A program made the translations under genes and the position numbers. DNA of 43,954 bases from an uncultured Oscillibacter sp. Lineage in GTDB: Bacteria; Bacillota; Clostridia; Oscillospirales; Oscillospiraceae. The notes beneath the pieces were generated by a model, which saw nothing but the letters and a program-made list of their open reading frames with translations, was not told the DNA's origin and did no database searches. Location of the stretch: assembly GCA_910585245.1 (NCBI GenBank), contig CAJUCO010000019.1, forward strand, positions 1 to 43,954, written 5' to 3'. Shown here in pieces: positions 9,401 to 16,445 of the stretch. Position 1 is the stretch's first letter. Each line of letters starts with the position of its first letter.

Positions 9401-10946
9401 CGTGGTCCTGGACGGCTATAAGCGCGACCAGCAGACCCAGGCGAACTTCACTGCTGAGACTACTCGCGAGACCAACACCGCCGGTCTGGGCGTGGGCGAC
9501 ACTGTGACCTTCAAGACCACGGTTACCCCCGTTAGCCGGGCCACTGTGACCACCAGCTACAACTACACCTGGTATGTCCAGCGTGGTGATGCTGCGGCCA
9601 CCAAGACTGTCCACGACAAAAAGGGCCTGAGCGATACCTTCACTCTGACTCTGACTGCCGAGGACATTGCGGATCCCTCTGCTACGAAGGTTTGGTGCGT
9701 TGTCACCGCGAAGGATTCCGACAAGGTCGGCGTCAGCGAAGCTCAGACTACCGTCAAGGTGGACCTGGGCACCAGCGAGGCTCCCTTCACTGTGACCGTG
9801 GCCGCTGACAAGGATCTGGCTGCTCTGAAGCAGGGCGATGCTGTGACCTTCACCGCTACTGTCTCCGATCAGGAAGTGGCTGCTACCGCTACTTATGCTT
9901 GGGGATACATCAACGCTGAGAATGAGTTCGTGGCCTTTAATTCTGACGAGCTGACCACTCTGGGCGTCTCTGCTCCCCAGAATGGCACTCTCGCGATTGC
10001 CGATGTGACCTCTGAGATTGCCACCCTCCTGGCTGGCAAGAAGATTTCTTGCCAGGTCACGAGCGCTGCTGGTGGCACAGGCATCACGACGCCTCCCGCT
10101 ACCTCTGAAGGCGCGGAGCTTCCCTCTGTGATCCCCGATCCCAACGCCCCCGCCGAAGGCGAAGCCGCTGTGACCTTCACCGTCACCGACGAATCTGAGG
10201 CTATCCAGCGCATTGTCATCGACGGCAAGACCTCTGTCCCCGTGGCCGGCGGTTCTGTGAACCTCTCCGAAGGCGCCCACACGATGCGTGTGACCCTGAA
10301 GAGCACGGCTGATGTTGACCTTACTATCAGCGGATCTTCCGTGGATGACGCGGCTGATCCCACCGCTGTTCAGCTGTTTGTTGCTGAGGGCGGCGAAGTG
10401 GTAATCTCCGCTGTCGCGAGAGAGTATGCCTTCAGCGGCACTGCTGCTCTGACTGGCTACACCCTGAAAACTGGCGATGATTGGACCACCTCTGCGGCTG
10501 GCAACTATACCGCTGGCACGGAAATCACCCTCCAGTATGAGATTGACACCGCTGCTGACTTGGGCGAAGCAACTGCCTCTTCTGTGGTGCTGAAGACTAG
10601 TGGTGGCGAAGCCATCACCGTGACGGACGCTGCTGCTACCCGGACTGCGGGTAACGGAGCGAAAGCTGCTCAAAACGAGCCCACCACGGCTAAATACGCC
10701 GCTCTGAGCATTAGCGATGCGGATGGCTTTACCGCCGCTCTGGAAAACAACGAAATCTACACGAAAGATTCTGAAGGCAAATATGTTGCGGCGACTGAGT
10801 GGGCTGATGGGGAAACCTATTACGCAACCGAAAAGAGCAATGCGTATGTTCCCGCCGAGGCTGAAGTGAAGTCTGTTGTGACGGTTACCTTCAAGATGCC
10901 TAAGGCCGCTGTGGCCGTGGCTACTGTGGAAGTCACCTTCGCTTAA
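6447..10946 (+). CDS. S-layer homology (SLH) domain surface protein, 1,499 aa
   Basis: A secreted surface protein, probably a main S-layer or wall-anchored component. A signal peptide (residues 1-24, MKKFLSLVLALVMTMSLV..., cut near AGA/TEY) is followed by three SLH repeats at about 26-75 (VITGYDDGSFQPAKELTRG), 90-140 (IISGYGDGTFKPGNTLTGY) and 148-200 (TREEACQLALNAL). SLH trimers bind pyruvylated or similar wall polymers. The long middle is acidic, beta-rich and unassigned. Two Ig-like segments (about 1010-1230, containing TYAWGYI and YNYTWYV cores) precede a Thr/Ala-rich C-terminus. AAAGGAGGATATTCC precedes the ATG. The repetitive, preferred-codon composition suggests high expression. It stands alone between its own promoter/leader and a terminator. 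Confidence 0.9.
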   Translation: MKKFLSLVLALVMTMSLVTISAGATEYKDLTDKDEIQYEEAVAVLNRIGVITGYDDGSFQPAKELTRGAAAKIIVSLLIGPEAASNLPNNYAPYPDVPAGHTFAGVISYCKTANIISGYGDGTFKPGNTLTGYAFAKMLLGAVGYNSDYEKFTDTGWTMNVASVGQSAGLFDRLKFDGSKAVTREEACQLALNALKATVVTYDEGINVSVTGDNTNVVVSGGHTRNYKTSNQEFARNIRVRQGNSLSNGSLVNQIATDYYTVEFAEEHFVDLRLEHDKYNPTHDQYGRPSAEWSYKKVTIGTYPLEADFEFTTQVAHLEATDAAKERALGLRNYDLDGKNYNNSDDTTRLWWNGVLDDATLDPGADGKSAKIADIADLTDNGTLVQVYVSNYDADFITDVVVIQTQLMEIDQVKSDYVSLKRVESDNAAPAYGYNQPAIHVEVENVRSDDAAFAVLKELKSGDKVAVIPVAQNEADNDDFEVGKVYVPETVSGKLTKVSTYGSVGTDRNAIDITVGDTTYKIADWNDKMIDLDANKIKITKKDVTLLLDEYGNALLAKDVGETSEYMIVGSFGLATQGNKLVNVVNGWTVGGEAVSLNVGNVDYTSGNHNVAPGDLVKYTSASNSNTAEWKLLEGYGTKNNLIETPANTAEGGAFIYDVSNNDKIQTRNVGVDLVTDIGGSPDYSNYYFADDVKFIYVSFDEDGDVESIEIFSDIQDVETTEIDAINTEYASDSNPAQAYTTDKGFVKAVVIKQESNNAKLSNSGYIVDYDGEAGIHTENGKYQGYRVAWYGPDGKWDDSTVIYSDKVNLPIGSFFTYTKKEAPVDAEKFNDNFYDMKVYNRTTRNTSSAIVNGMSVQASTTSSKLSKDLFNIGSAINPAFSVTRMDGVTELNYSASFPGTPNPNQCNVLGGADGFGPADVKVGSMRLAKNVKWLDMRDVVRNNKGEEHVDSLEDLDEFVDESIKLAILFNDNPDSGEFRSVYIIVVLDGYKRDQQTQANFTAETTRETNTAGLGVGDTVTFKTTVTPVSRATVTTSYNYTWYVQRGDAAATKTVHDKKGLSDTFTLTLTAEDIADPSATKVWCVVTAKDSDKVGVSEAQTTVKVDLGTSEAPFTVTVAADKDLAALKQGDAVTFTATVSDQEVAATATYAWGYINAENEFVAFNSDELTTLGVSAPQNGTLAIADVTSEIATLLAGKKISCQVTSAAGGTGITTPPATSEGAELPSVIPDPNAPAEGEAAVTFTVTDESEAIQRIVIDGKTSVPVAGGSVNLSEGAHTMRVTLKSTADVDLTISGSSVDDAADPTAVQLFVAEGGEVVISAVAREYAFSGTAALTGYTLKTGDDWTTSAAGNYTAGTEITLQYEIDTAADLGEATASSVVLKTSGGEAITVTDAAATRTAGNGAKAAQNEPTTAKYAALSISDADGFTAALENNEIYTKDSEGKYVAATEWADGETYYATEKSNAYVPAEAEVKSVVTVTFKMPKAAVAVATVEVTFA

Positions 10947-10982
10947 TCCAACGCGAGACGAGCAAACGTAAATCCCACACAA

Positions 10983-11015
10983 AAAGAGACGGGGCCGCAA
11001 GGCCCCGCCTCTTTT
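10983..11015 (+). terminator. terminator of the S-layer gene
   Basis: AAAGAG, then stem CGGGGCC, loop GCAA, stem GGCCCCG, then CTCTTTTA: a GC-rich hairpin flanked by an A-run and a T-run, so it may work in both directions. Confidence 0.85.
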
Positions 11016-11052
11016 ATGGTTATGGGAAAAGCGATAACAAAGCCATAAAGCA

Positions 11053-11095
11053 AACCGCCCCTCTGGAGAAAACACGGTTCTCCAGAGGGGCGGTT
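11053..11095 (-). terminator. long perfect hairpin, terminator of the nucleoside kinase gene
   Basis: A perfect 18-base-pair stem (11053-11070 with 11078-11095) with a 7-base loop, just beyond the minus-strand stop at 11113. On the minus strand the stem ends GGGGCGGTTTGCTTT, a weak T-tract. It separates the convergent S-layer and kinase genes. Confidence 0.75.
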
Positions 11096-11112
11096 GTTCC
11101 CCATCCCCCAGC

Positions 11113-12783
11113 TCAGCTGTGGTAACAGCCTCCGCCAATGAACTCCCGCATGAGAGAGGTCTTGGGGACGTTGTCCGCCGGAATGGGCAGGAAGTAATTC
11201 AAAAACTTTAAAAGCCGCTTTGCCTCAATATACTCCTCGCTGTCCCTGGGAACGCCGAAGAGCAGCGGCTGGACATAGGGCTTCAACAGGGACGTCTCAT
11301 AAATCAGGGCGGAGTTGAACACGGTGTCCGCGCTGTCTTGGAAGGGGAAGATGTTTTGCTCCTCACCCCGCCGGACGGAGGGCCACATTTTAATGGTGGC
11401 CTGGGCGCTGTATCCCCGGGTTCGGGCGTCCCGCTCAATCCGCCGGAGAAGCCGGGCGTCGGTGGTGGGAATGCGGTTGTGGTCGTCAATATTCAATGTG
11501 GTCAGGCAGCTGATATAGATTTTATATTTGCTCTCCTTGGGCAAGGACCGGGTGAACTCGTCGTTGAGACAGTGGATACCCTCGATCACCAGCACATCCC
11601 CCTCTTTCAGAGTGAGGAAATTGCCGTTGTATTCCCGGGCTCCCTTCTTGAAGTTGTAGGTGGGAATCTCCACCGTCTCGCCCTTTAAAAGGCGGGTACA
11701 GTCCTCGTTGAACTGTTCCACGTCCATGGCCCCAAGCCCCTCAAAATCGTAATTGCCGTTTTCGTCCCGGGGAGTCTGATCCCGGTTTACAAAGTAGTTG
11801 TCCGTGGCGATGGGATGGGGCCGCAAGCCGCAAGCCCGAAGCTGGGTGGACAGGCGGTGGGAGAACGTGGTCTTGCCGGAGGAGGAGGGACCGGCGATCA
11901 TCACGAACCGGACTTCTTTTCGGGCGGCGATTTCAGCGGCAATGTCGCCGATTTTCTTTTCCATCATGGCCTCGTGGGCCAGAATCAGCGGCGTGGCCCC
12001 ACCCTGGGAAATGGTGGTGTTCAGCTCCGCCACGTTGGAGGCGTTCAGAGCCTGAGAGCGCAGGGTGGACTGGTAAAGTTCCCGGAAAACCTTGTGAGAG
12101 GGCCGGAATTCCCCCAGGTGGTTGGGGTCCTTCTGGGTGGGCAGGCGGAGGACAAAACCGTTTTCAAAAAGCTCCAGACCGAAGCAGCGGATATAGCCGG
12201 TGTCCGGGACCATATAGCCGTAGAAGTAGTCCACAAAGCCGTCCAGGGAGTAGACGTTGACGTGGGAGTTGATCCGGAAGCTGAGAAGCTGGGCCTTGTG
12301 GACCAGCCTGGTTTCCCGAAACAGGTCAATGGCGTCGTCCGTGTTCAGGGTGCGCTTTTCAATGGGCAGCGCCAGAGCGGATAATTCCCGCATCCGCGCT
12401 TCCACCCGGTCCAGCAGGGCCTGATCCAAGGTGAAATTTCCCCGGGCCAGAAAGAAGAGCGCGCTGCTGAGGGAGTACTCCACAGAGAGATGCTCCACGT
12501 TCTCCCGGCCCGCCACGTCGTAAAAGGCTTTCAGCATCAGGAAGACGGCGCTGCGCTCATAGGTCTGGATACCGGGCTTGTCCTGGGCGGTGACCATCTG
12601 CAAAGAGCAGTCCCGGTCCAGAATCTTGTGTAGCTCGCAGAGCTTTCCCTCCCGGTTGACCAGCAGAATGTCACAGGGGCTCTGGTCCTGAAAGTCCGCC
12701 GCAATGGCGCGGTAGGGCGTTCCGTAGGGGTAGGTATAGGACTTGCCGCCTACCGTGACCTTCATCATTCTCGTTTCCTCCAT
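11113..12783 (-). CDS. nucleoside (uridine) kinase with N-terminal TGS-like domain
   Basis: A 556-residue protein that should phosphorylate a nucleoside with ATP or GTP in the cytoplasm. The N-terminal 65 residues (VTVGGKSYTYPYGTPYRAIAADF) resemble a TGS domain. A middle segment with an HxxH-like part of ThrRS-type second domains follows. The C-terminal half from about 290 is a uridine-kinase/PRK P-loop domain: Walker A GPSSSGKTTFSHRL near 298, the TDNYFVNR substrate motif, and VLVIEGIHCLND. This TGS-ThrRS2-Udk fusion is common in Clostridia; its exact nucleoside is not fixed by sequence. The ATG at 12783 is preceded by AAAGGAGG; 61 codons of open frame upstream lack a ribosome site. Confidence 0.88.
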   Translation of the reverse strand: MEETRMMKVTVGGKSYTYPYGTPYRAIAADFQDQSPCDILLVNREGKLCELHKILDRDCSLQMVTAQDKPGIQTYERSAVFLMLKAFYDVAGRENVEHLSVEYSLSSALFFLARGNFTLDQALLDRVEARMRELSALALPIEKRTLNTDDAIDLFRETRLVHKAQLLSFRINSHVNVYSLDGFVDYFYGYMVPDTGYIRCFGLELFENGFVLRLPTQKDPNHLGEFRPSHKVFRELYQSTLRSQALNASNVAELNTTISQGGATPLILAHEAMMEKKIGDIAAEIAARKEVRFVMIAGPSSSGKTTFSHRLSTQLRACGLRPHPIATDNYFVNRDQTPRDENGNYDFEGLGAMDVEQFNEDCTRLLKGETVEIPTYNFKKGAREYNGNFLTLKEGDVLVIEGIHCLNDEFTRSLPKESKYKIYISCLTTLNIDDHNRIPTTDARLLRRIERDARTRGYSAQATIKMWPSVRRGEEQNIFPFQDSADTVFNSALIYETSLLKPYVQPLLFGVPRDSEEYIEAKRLLKFLNYFLPIPADNVPKTSLMREFIGGGCYHS

Positions 12784-12857
12784 AGGATGGCCTCCTTTAT
12801 ATATAGTGTGCTTGCCCCGCCAGGATGGTGGGCCGCCGGATGGTTGCTCTGAACGGT

Positions 12858-12880
12858 CCGCGGCTGAAAAGAAGCCGCGG
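12858..12880. repeat. hairpin in the kinase leader
   Basis: CCGCGGCT, loop GAAAAGA, AGCCGCGG: a perfect 8-base-pair stem in the transcribed leader of the kinase gene, with no T-run. It could be a post-transcriptional control stem. The AAAAGAAG loop recalls the palindromes at 14156-14348. Confidence 0.5.
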
Positions 12881-12937
12881 CCTCCTTTCAACCCGGCGCC
12901 GCCGAAAACCGGGAATGCGGCAAATTGCGCTGTCTGT

Positions 12938-12966
12938 ATCATACGACACTTTTTTGGAAAATTCAA
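12938..12966 (-). promoter_or_regulatory. promoter of the nucleoside kinase gene
   Basis: Minus strand: -35 TTGAAT (12966-12961), a 17-base spacer, -10 TATGAT (12943-12938). It gives a leader of about 150 bases that includes the hairpin at 12858-12880. Confidence 0.65.
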
Positions 12967-13005
12967 GAAGGAGTCCTTCGGGAAAAGGCCGGGAAGCGGA
13001 AATGC

Positions 13006-14001
13006 TTACCCTTCCGTAACCGGCGTTATTTCCGGAGTGGAAAGAATGGTTTCGATAACCCCTTTTGCGGCGCGGTAAGTCTCTGTTCCATCCTCCCGTC
13101 CAAAGGCGGAGAGCATACGCCTGTATATGGCGGATTTTTGCCGGTCCACCCCGCTCGTCAGAACATCCAGGATGATGGATTGGATGGTCTCCCGTTTTGA
13201 TTCGGGAAGGTCCAGCGCCGAGAGCGGAACACGGACGGCATCCTCCGGCGTTTGTGGGACCTCCGGCTTCTGGCAAATTTCTGATTCCCCGGTGTCTGCC
13301 CACAGAGGAGGCTCCTCCGTGTCCATAGTGAGGTTTAAAACAAAGACCTCGTGAGAGACGGTCTTGATTCGGTCCCGGAGCTTTGCGCCCCGTTCTCCGC
13401 CGTATTTTTTCCGGAGCGTCCTGTCAAGATACGTGAACCGGCAACTGAGCCGCCGGTCCTCCGTGTACCCGTCCCCCTGTTCCATCGCGTCCAACATGAT
13501 GGCAGCCACAGAGGAGATCTCCCGTTTGGGGATCTTGTTGTATAACCTCCAGTAAAGAAAATTCCGGAAGGATTCCGGATTTGAGAAATCCACGTCCTGA
13601 ACCTCAATGCCGCCGCCGGCGTTGTACAGGGGAAACGCGCCCCCCTCTTCCGCGATAGACGGTACAATCCGTTTGGCTTGAACGCCGCGCTGGTCCCAGT
13701 AATCCACCACCACGTCGAACCCGTGGTCCTGGGAGACGATTGCATATTCCGCGGAAGGGTCTTTTGCGACGCGGTAACCCAATTCCGTGACCAGCTGAAA
13801 GTCCAGACCGTTGGGCCCGTCAAAGCACTTGATGTATTCCATCGTCACGTGGGCCCTGGTGACCTTTTCCATGAGAATGATGGGAACCTGACTGACCCGA
13901 TCCGTGTAGAAAAGGACGATCCGGTCGTCTTCCCTGCACGCGTCCAGAAGGTTTGCCCAGGCGTGAGGAATGTTTTCCATATCTACCAGATATACGGTCA
14001 T
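13006..14001 (-). CDS. PIN/NYN-like domain protein
   Basis: A 331-residue soluble protein. The N-terminal ~125 residues look like a PIN/NYN-type nuclease fold: an acidic first strand YLVDMENIPHAW, a middle Asp in GLDFQLVTELG, and AIVSQDHGFDVVVDYW near residue 92, where the conserved acids would lie. The rest is charged, with no domain I recognise; it may be a helical partner- or RNA-binding part. The ATG at 14001 follows GGGAG; a TTG two codons upstream is less likely. Proteins of this type are common next to housekeeping genes in Clostridia. Nuclease activity is inferred from the fold only. Confidence 0.72.
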   Translation of the reverse strand: MTVYLVDMENIPHAWANLLDACREDDRIVLFYTDRVSQVPIILMEKVTRAHVTMEYIKCFDGPNGLDFQLVTELGYRVAKDPSAEYAIVSQDHGFDVVVDYWDQRGVQAKRIVPSIAEEGGAFPLYNAGGGIEVQDVDFSNPESFRNFLYWRLYNKIPKREISSVAAIMLDAMEQGDGYTEDRRLSCRFTYLDRTLRKKYGGERGAKLRDRIKTVSHEVFVLNLTMDTEEPPLWADTGESEICQKPEVPQTPEDAVRVPLSALDLPESKRETIQSIILDVLTSGVDRQKSAIYRRMLSAFGREDGTETYRAAKGVIETILSTPEITPVTEG

Positions 14002-14032
14002 ACACAATCTCCCTTGTCAAGATATTGTCATT

Positions 14033-14060
14033 AGTATACCATAAAAAGTCCAAAATGCAA
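14033..14060 (-). promoter_or_regulatory. promoter of the PIN-like gene
   Basis: Minus strand: -35 TTGCAT (14060-14055), a 16-base spacer, -10 TATACT (14038-14033). Confidence 0.6.
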
Positions 14061-14155
14061 GGGAAATCTTGTGTTATTTCCACAAATTTCCGGGGGAAAT
14101 CTCACCGCAGGGGGAATACTGGTTATAGAGCAGGCACAAGCCGCCGCTTGATGGT

Positions 14156-14348
14156 TATAGCCAGCGCAGTTGAAAAGAATCCCATGGGATTCTTTTCAAG
14201 GAACCGCCGCCAAGGCGGTGGTTCGAGCCGCAAAGCGGCTGCCTGCGCATGGCTTCATAGGAAACGCAAATGCGCTCCGCGCACCGGCGAACCCATGGTT
14301 CGCCGGTTGAAAAGAAGTTGTGACTTCTTTTCAACTGCGTTGACTATA
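14156..14348. mobile_element. MITE-like element of nested palindromes
   Basis: A 193-base segment bounded by 24-base terminal inverted repeats (14156-14179 and 14325-14348) that match at 22 positions and start TATAG. Inside are a perfect 30-base palindrome (14170-14199, centred on CCCATGGG), GAACCGCCGCC/GGCGGTGGTTC (14201-14224), AGCCGC/GCGGCT (14226-14240), an 11-base-pair stem with a CAT loop (14283-14307) and a 12-base-pair stem with a TGTG loop (14308-14335). There is no coding frame. It sits just upstream of the ribosome site of the 48-residue gene, so it may supply or alter that gene's leader. Confidence 0.6.
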
Positions 14349-14371
14349 TAAAATGGGAGGAGGTGACGGCC

Positions 14372-14518
14372 ATGGAACGCCGTCAGGAGAACAAGGCGAT
14401 GGAAAAGGCGCGGGAGATGTCCCAATTTACCGCCGCAAAAACCGACCCCTTGGGAAGCTGGACTGGCCAGCCCCTGGACCCCTATGAGGTCCCGGTCCAG
14501 GACGCGGACGATCTGTAA
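14372..14518 (+). CDS. small conserved hypothetical protein, 48 aa
   Basis: A short gene starting MERRQENKAMEKAREMSQ and ending PYEVPVQDADDL. The centre reads TDPLGSWTGQPLDPYEVPVQ. The GGGAGGAGGTGA ribosome site lies 6 bases before the ATG. From memory, similar small proteins with DPLGSYTG and PVQDADDL motifs occur widely in Clostridia, so I consider it a real gene of unknown function. It is acidic at the C-terminus, has no membrane segment and is probably cytoplasmic. The gap to the MITE-like element is only about 24 bases. Confidence 0.7.
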   Translation: MERRQENKAMEKAREMSQFTAAKTDPLGSWTGQPLDPYEVPVQDADDL

Positions 14519-14606
14519 GGGCGCAAAGACGCGGACGGAGATACGAAATTGGCCGTTATGAACAATTTTAGCATATAGAAATTGTGCAATTTGATGGATT
14601 CTAGCG

Positions 14607-14635
14607 TTGACATTCCCATCCTCTCCTGCTAGAAT
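14607..14635 (+). promoter_or_regulatory. promoter of the HPr-like gene
   Basis: -35 TTGACA (14607-14612), a 17-base spacer, -10 TAGAAT (14630-14635). Confidence 0.8.
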
Positions 14636-14703
14636 GTGCCTAATCCCACGAAAGGGACCCATCCCAATCCGTTCCCCCGCGTTTTTGATAAGGAGACATG
14701 ATG

Positions 14704-14925
14704 ATGACAAGAAGCATTGATATAAAGAGTGACGAGCAGATCACCCGCATTCACCGTCTGGCCTGCGAGGCCCCCTACGAAGTCTGGCTGAGCGCCGACA
14801 CGGTGATGTTGGACGCCCGGTCTTTGTTGGGGCTTTACGCCCTGGTGGGCCAAAGGGCCAATGTGGTCACCGAGGACGGCCTGGACCCCAGAGTAGTGAA
14901 CCGCCTGGTGAAAAAGATGTCCTGA
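14704..14925 (+). CDS. HPr-like protein without the phospho-histidine
   Basis: A 73-residue protein of HPr (PTS phosphocarrier) size and fold pattern: TRSIDIKSDEQITRIHRLACEAPYEVWL, then VMLDARSLLGLYALVGQRANVVTE, matching HPr's strand, SIMGVMSL helix and final helix. The position of the active His (GIHARPA in HPr) reads LACEAPY, so it should not carry phosphate, and the regulatory Ser appears as ARSLLGL. Three ATGs lie in a row (14698, 14701, 14704). The AAGGAG site at 14689-14694 best fits the third, though the second is possible. Such HPr-like proteins are common in Oscillospiraceae; their role is unknown. Confidence 0.75.
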   Translation: MTRSIDIKSDEQITRIHRLACEAPYEVWLSADTVMLDARSLLGLYALVGQRANVVTEDGLDPRVVNRLVKKMS

Positions 14926-14945
14926 CCGTTTGCCGGAAAATAGGA

Positions 14946-14988
14946 AAGACCCGTTTCGCCGCCCTGCCCGGGCGGTGGAGCGGGTCTT
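14946..14988 (+). terminator. hairpin copy A1 after the HPr-like gene
   Basis: AAGACCCG (14946-14953) with CGGGTCTT (14981-14988) enclosing CCGCCC/GGGCGG. The T-run is weak. The 41 bases 14948-14988 recur at 15151-15191 with one difference. Confidence 0.65.
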
Positions 14989-15037
14989 AGAGTGCCGAAA
15001 ACCGTAAAAACCATCCCCGACGGGAAGGAAGAGAGTT

Positions 15038-15072
15038 ACGAGAGGAACCCAGGAAGGGTTCCTCTCGTTTTC
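15038..15072. terminator. perfect 13-bp hairpin with T-run
   Basis: ACGAGAGGAACCC (15038-15050), loop AGGAA, GGGTTCCTCTCGT (15056-15068), then TTTTC. The same stem core is used after the sugar-sensor operon (25854-25885), so it is a recurrent terminator type in this genome. Confidence 0.75.
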
Positions 15073-15078
15073 AATCAT

Positions 15079-15114
15079 AAGTTTTCAAAACATTTTCAAA
15101 GGTTTTGAAAACTT
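15079..15114. repeat. AT-rich 13-bp hairpin
   Basis: AAGTTTTCAAAAC (15079-15091), a 10-base loop, GTTTTGAAAACTT (15102-15114): a perfect stem. Not terminator-like. Part of a five-hairpin cluster. Confidence 0.6.
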
Positions 15115-15117
15115 ACG

Positions 15118-15191
15118 CAGGCTGGCAAACATACTTGTTTGACAGCCTGAGACCCGTTTCGCCGCCCTGCCCGGGCGGTGGGGCGGGTCTT
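15118..15191 (+). terminator. hairpin pair including copy A2 of the duplicated terminator
   Basis: CAGGCTG (15118-15124) with CAGCCTG (15143-15149) abuts a second copy (15151-15191) of the GACCCG...CGGGTCTT hairpin, here followed by TTTTC. The remaining 15192-15340 holds an 8-base T-run and the likely mgl promoter region (TAAAAT at 15280-15285 as a weak -10), with no gene. Confidence 0.65.
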
Positions 15192-15340
15192 TTCGGCCTC
15201 TCAAGGCTTGTGATACAGGTTCTTAGTTTTTTCATGAAACATCCAAGAATTTTCTATCGTTTTTTTTCCGGGGTCCGTCTAAAATGATAGGCGTGGTTTG
15301 GGGGGTCTCCCCGGAACACGAAAATTTGATTGGAGGAACT

Positions 15341-16411
15341 ATGATGAAAAAGACGTTAGCCTTGCTTCTTGCTGCAGTTATGATGTTGGCTCTGCTGACC
15401 GCCTGTGGCGGCGGAGATAAGCCCGCCGACAATGCCGGGGATTCTCAGACCGGCCAGAGCGATACCACGACCCCTCCCGCGGATGCCGCCACTCCCGAAG
15501 AGCCCGCTGCCGGAGGAACCGTCGGCGTGTGCATCTACAAATTTGACGATGCCTTCATGACCACCTACCGGAACGCCCTGGAGGCGATTCTCAAGGAAAA
15601 AGGCTATGAGCCCATCGTTGTGGACGGAAACAACGACCAGGCCAAGCAAAACGAACAAATCAACACCTTCATCACCCAGGGAGTGGACGCGCTGATCATC
15701 AACCCGGTCATGACCTCTGCGGCGGACACCATCATTGCCACGGTAAAGGGCGCGGGGATTCCCACCGTCCTGATCAACCGTGAGCCCACCCCCGAGCAGA
15801 TGGCCGCCTATGATAAACTGGTCTACGTTGGCTGTGACGCCCGTCAGTCCGGCACCATGCAGGGCGAGCTGATTCTGGATACCCCCAACAAGGGCGATAT
15901 CAACGGGGATGGAAAAATCTCCTACATCATGATCCAGGGCGACCCCGAAAACGTGGACGCTCAGTACCGTACTGAGTTCTCCGTCAAGGCTCTGGAGGAC
16001 GCCGGCATGGAAGTCGAGCAGCTGAACCTGACCCGCGGCGACTGGGACCGTGAAAAGGGACAGACCATCTGCGCCAACGACCTGGCTCAGTTCGGCGATA
16101 AAATTGAAGTGGTCTTCTGCAACAACGATGATATGGCCATTGGCGCCCTCCAGGCGATTCAGTCCGCCGGACGCAAGGTCAACGAAGACATCTATCTGGT
16201 GGGCGTGGACGCCCTGGATGCCGCTTTGAACGAAGTCCAGGCCGGCAATATGACCGGAACGGTGCTGAACGACGCCAACGGTCAGGCTGCGGGTGCGGTC
16301 GCCGAAATGGAGAAGCTGCTGGGCGGCGCCACTTACAGCTCCGGAAACCAGAGCGTGTATGTTGACTATGTGAAGGTTACCCCCGAAAACGTGGGCGACT
16401 TCATGAAGTAA
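15341..16411 (+). CDS. mglB: galactose/glucose ABC transporter substrate-binding lipoprotein
   Basis: A 356-residue extracellular lipoprotein that captures galactose/glucose-type sugars for MglAC. The signal peptide ends in lipobox LLTAC, with Cys22 as the lipid anchor. Family marks include YKFDDAFMT near the N-terminus, the EF-hand-like Ca2+ loop DINGDGKIS from Asp186, CNNDDMAIG, GVDALDAAL and TVLNDANGQ, as in E. coli MglB. The ligand-contact segment that reads GHPDAEAR in E. coli is ENVDAQYR here, so the His contact is replaced while Asp and Arg remain. This may shift specificity. The ATG at 15341 follows GGAGGAACT. First gene of mglBAC; a strong hairpin separates it from mglA, probably to keep binding protein in excess. 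Confidence 0.92.
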   Translation: MMKKTLALLLAAVMMLALLTACGGGDKPADNAGDSQTGQSDTTTPPADAATPEEPAAGGTVGVCIYKFDDAFMTTYRNALEAILKEKGYEPIVVDGNNDQAKQNEQINTFITQGVDALIINPVMTSAADTIIATVKGAGIPTVLINREPTPEQMAAYDKLVYVGCDARQSGTMQGELILDTPNKGDINGDGKISYIMIQGDPENVDAQYRTEFSVKALEDAGMEVEQLNLTRGDWDREKGQTICANDLAQFGDKIEVVFCNNDDMAIGALQAIQSAGRKVNEDIYLVGVDALDAALNEVQAGNMTGTVLNDANGQAAGAVAEMEKLLGGATYSSGNQSVYVDYVKVTPENVGDFMK

Positions 16412-16445
16412 TCCAAGTTCATCAAACAACGCGAAAACGTCTGAC

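Noticed and set aside
6459..11138. A 1,559-codon open frame antisense to the S-layer gene
   Set aside because: It mirrors the codon pattern of a strongly biased gene, with no ribosome site, promoter or recognisable domain. The product is low-complexity (repeated Gly/Val/Leu/His), while the sense strand has a signal peptide and SLH domains.
14629..15078. A 149-codon minus-strand frame over the HPr-like gene
   Set aside because: It covers two terminator hairpins and a strong plus-strand promoter region; no ribosome site.
14156..15191. Possible CRISPR array or attachment site because of many short repeats
   Set aside because: The repeats are inverted, of unequal length and spacing, with no constant spacer size; no cas or integrase gene nearby.
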